Shown here: piece after piece, positions 32,387 through 33,386 of the stretch
Numbering within the stretch: the stretch's first letter is position 1
Layout: each line of letters begins with the position of its first letter
Virus record (IMG/VR): IMGVR_UViG_3300050343_000301
Span: 1 to 33,386 of that record
Strand: one strand, 5' to 3'
Source: a virus
Length of the DNA: 33,386 nt
The notes under the pieces: generated by a model
Told to the model about the DNA's origin: nothing
Database searches by the model: none
The model's input: only the letters and a program-made list of their open reading frames with translations
Made by a program: the position numbers and the translations under genes

Positions 32387-33386
32387 TTAATTTCTCCAAC
32401 CACAATGTCCTGATGATGCACCTGCGTTAACACCTGGTGCTAACCCTGCAGGATTTACCGTACCCGTATCTGTCGTATATGAGAATTTCCAACTTGTATT
32501 TGTTTGACCTGTACCATCGTATGTTGCTAACATGTATTGATGGTCTTGTCCTAATGTGAAGTTCTCTTCTCCACAATTTTGCATGGGGTTTAGGTACATT
32601 ACCTATATTGGTTTCAGTAAAGACGTCCCACCTTCTCAAATTGTAACCCCCATTATATGTACCTTCATTTCCACAATACCCTTTACCAACCTTAGAACTT
32701 ATCCCTTTCTGTTGTCCACTAGACGCCCATGAGGATGCCCTTGTCTCGAACACATCAGTAGCAAAGTGACATTTGTTTCCACTTTCAGAACCGTACCCGT
32801 AACCATAATTTTCATCAGAGAATCCTGATGAACCTAATGTACTCGTAATGGATGAATGTTGTTGTTACATATGGTGACCCACCAGGATAATAAGTGGTAT
32901 ACATTGTCTCATTTGTTAAATTGAATTTCTCTACTGTTGCTACCGATCCACCAAAAACATACGCAAACTCCGTTTCCTTAAACAGGGTTCCGCAATCATC
33001 CCTCGCATTTAATAAATCCCACTTAGATTGGTGGGCGTATGTTGTTTCATTCACCATATCAATACCTGATGTGTGTGTTGAGTGTATTGTTAGTTGCGCC
33101 TTTATGACCACCATCCGTATTTGTTGACCATAAGAAATAATTTAGTTTTACTACACGCCCCTGAGGTATAGTTTGCAGGGTAATCTAATAACTCACCTAA
33201 GTGAGATGTTTGGTCGGTTGCGTTAATTGTTTTATGTACATTCTTCCAAGGTGAACCTGACTTATATCCACCTGCCAAATATGAATAGTTTATTATTTGT
33301 CTGTATTTGAATCCTGTTCTGTCAGTATCTTGCGAACCCACTGGTTCCCAACCATCATCATAATTAGATGAACCAGTGTATGTAAC
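32387..33386 (-). CDS. propeller-like virion protein, copy 3, partial and frameshifted
   Basis: The 3' part of a third paralogue; the start lies beyond the window. It ends SSGHCGWRN, like the other copies. Reading needs frame changes near 33110, 32830 and 32580. Conserved segments include RQIINYSYLAGGYKSGSPW, LGELLDYPANYTSGACS and EFAYVFGGSVATVEKFNLTN. Its DNA matches copy 1 closely in the segment for LGELLDYPANYTSGAC, which suggests recent duplication or gene conversion. A virion surface role is inferred. Confidence 0.55.

Larger units (their letters stand above)
30113..33386 (-). repeat. tandem array of three paralogous genes
   Basis: Three head-to-tail copies of a gene of about 1.1 kb, separated by 12-base gaps. 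DNA identity is highest over the segment coding for the GELLDYPANYTSGAC region and the following KNVHK region (for example near 30865-30960, 31985-32080 and 33160-33260). The array runs out of the right edge, so more copies may exist. Confidence 0.8.

Noticed and set aside
28990-33386. Programmed ribosomal frameshifting in the virion genes
   Set aside because: The shift sites differ in sequence and position, lack a shared slippery heptamer with a downstream hairpin, and are too many per gene.

Overview
The window looks like part of the genome of a large tailed phage, probably a myovirus of a marine Bacteroidota (flavobacterial) host. Three things point to a phage. Genes are short, tightly packed and often overlap by 1-20 bases in long co-directional runs. 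Many small proteins are of the kind found in marine T4-like phages. A block of virion-type proteins lies at the right end. A Bacteroidota host is suggested by the AT-rich sequence, by start codons preceded by A/T-rich sequence rather than Shine-Dalgarno sites, and by an outer-membrane receptor with the Bacteroidota-style plug start LDEVVVVAG. No tRNA, rRNA, CRISPR array or insertion sequence was seen. All assignments come from reading motifs; no database search was run.

Layout. (1) 1-11813, minus strand: accessory and hypothetical phage genes. These include a PH-domain membrane protein, a deoxyribonucleotidase-like HAD protein, several acidic proteins with a terminal helix resembling a capsid-targeting peptide, an RmlC-type sugar epimerase, a 683-residue mosaic protein (ATP-grasp-like, Hint-like, carbohydrate-binding-like and Cys-rich parts), three Cys-rich zinc-ribbon-like proteins, a 525-residue protein, an IscA-type Fe-S carrier and a PcfJ-like protein. 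(2) 11899-12102, plus: one small gene. (3) 12097-15917, minus: Smr, chorismate mutase, acyl-CoA thioesterase, thymidylate synthase, a GNAT-like protein, a DUF2805-type protein, a broken flavodoxin-fold oxidoreductase and a DNA methyltransferase that appears cut short at the same junction. (4) 16103-22588, plus: a glycan island with two GT-B glycosyltransferases, an SDR sugar epimerase, two GT2 enzymes, a DUF3431 protein and three small proteins. (5) 22590-28548, minus: a coiled-coil protein and a tight five-gene operon of SPASM radical SAM protein, U32-like Fe-S protein, methyltransferase, TonB-dependent receptor and DUF401-type permease. (6) 28559-33386, minus: two virion-type genes and three tandem paralogues of a propeller-like virion protein, all interrupted by frameshifts.

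How the genes may work together. The glycosyltransferases, SDR epimerase and RmlC protein could build or alter a surface or virion glycan. Thymidylate synthase and the nucleotidase fit nucleotide supply. The IscA-type carrier could support the Fe-S-dependent radical SAM and U32-like proteins. The receptor and permease would let the phage change what an infected cell takes up. That five-gene operon is the most unusual system here. The frameshifts at the right end mostly look like single-base insertions, several in or beside homopolymers, so sequence quality should be checked before any of those genes is called a true pseudogene.
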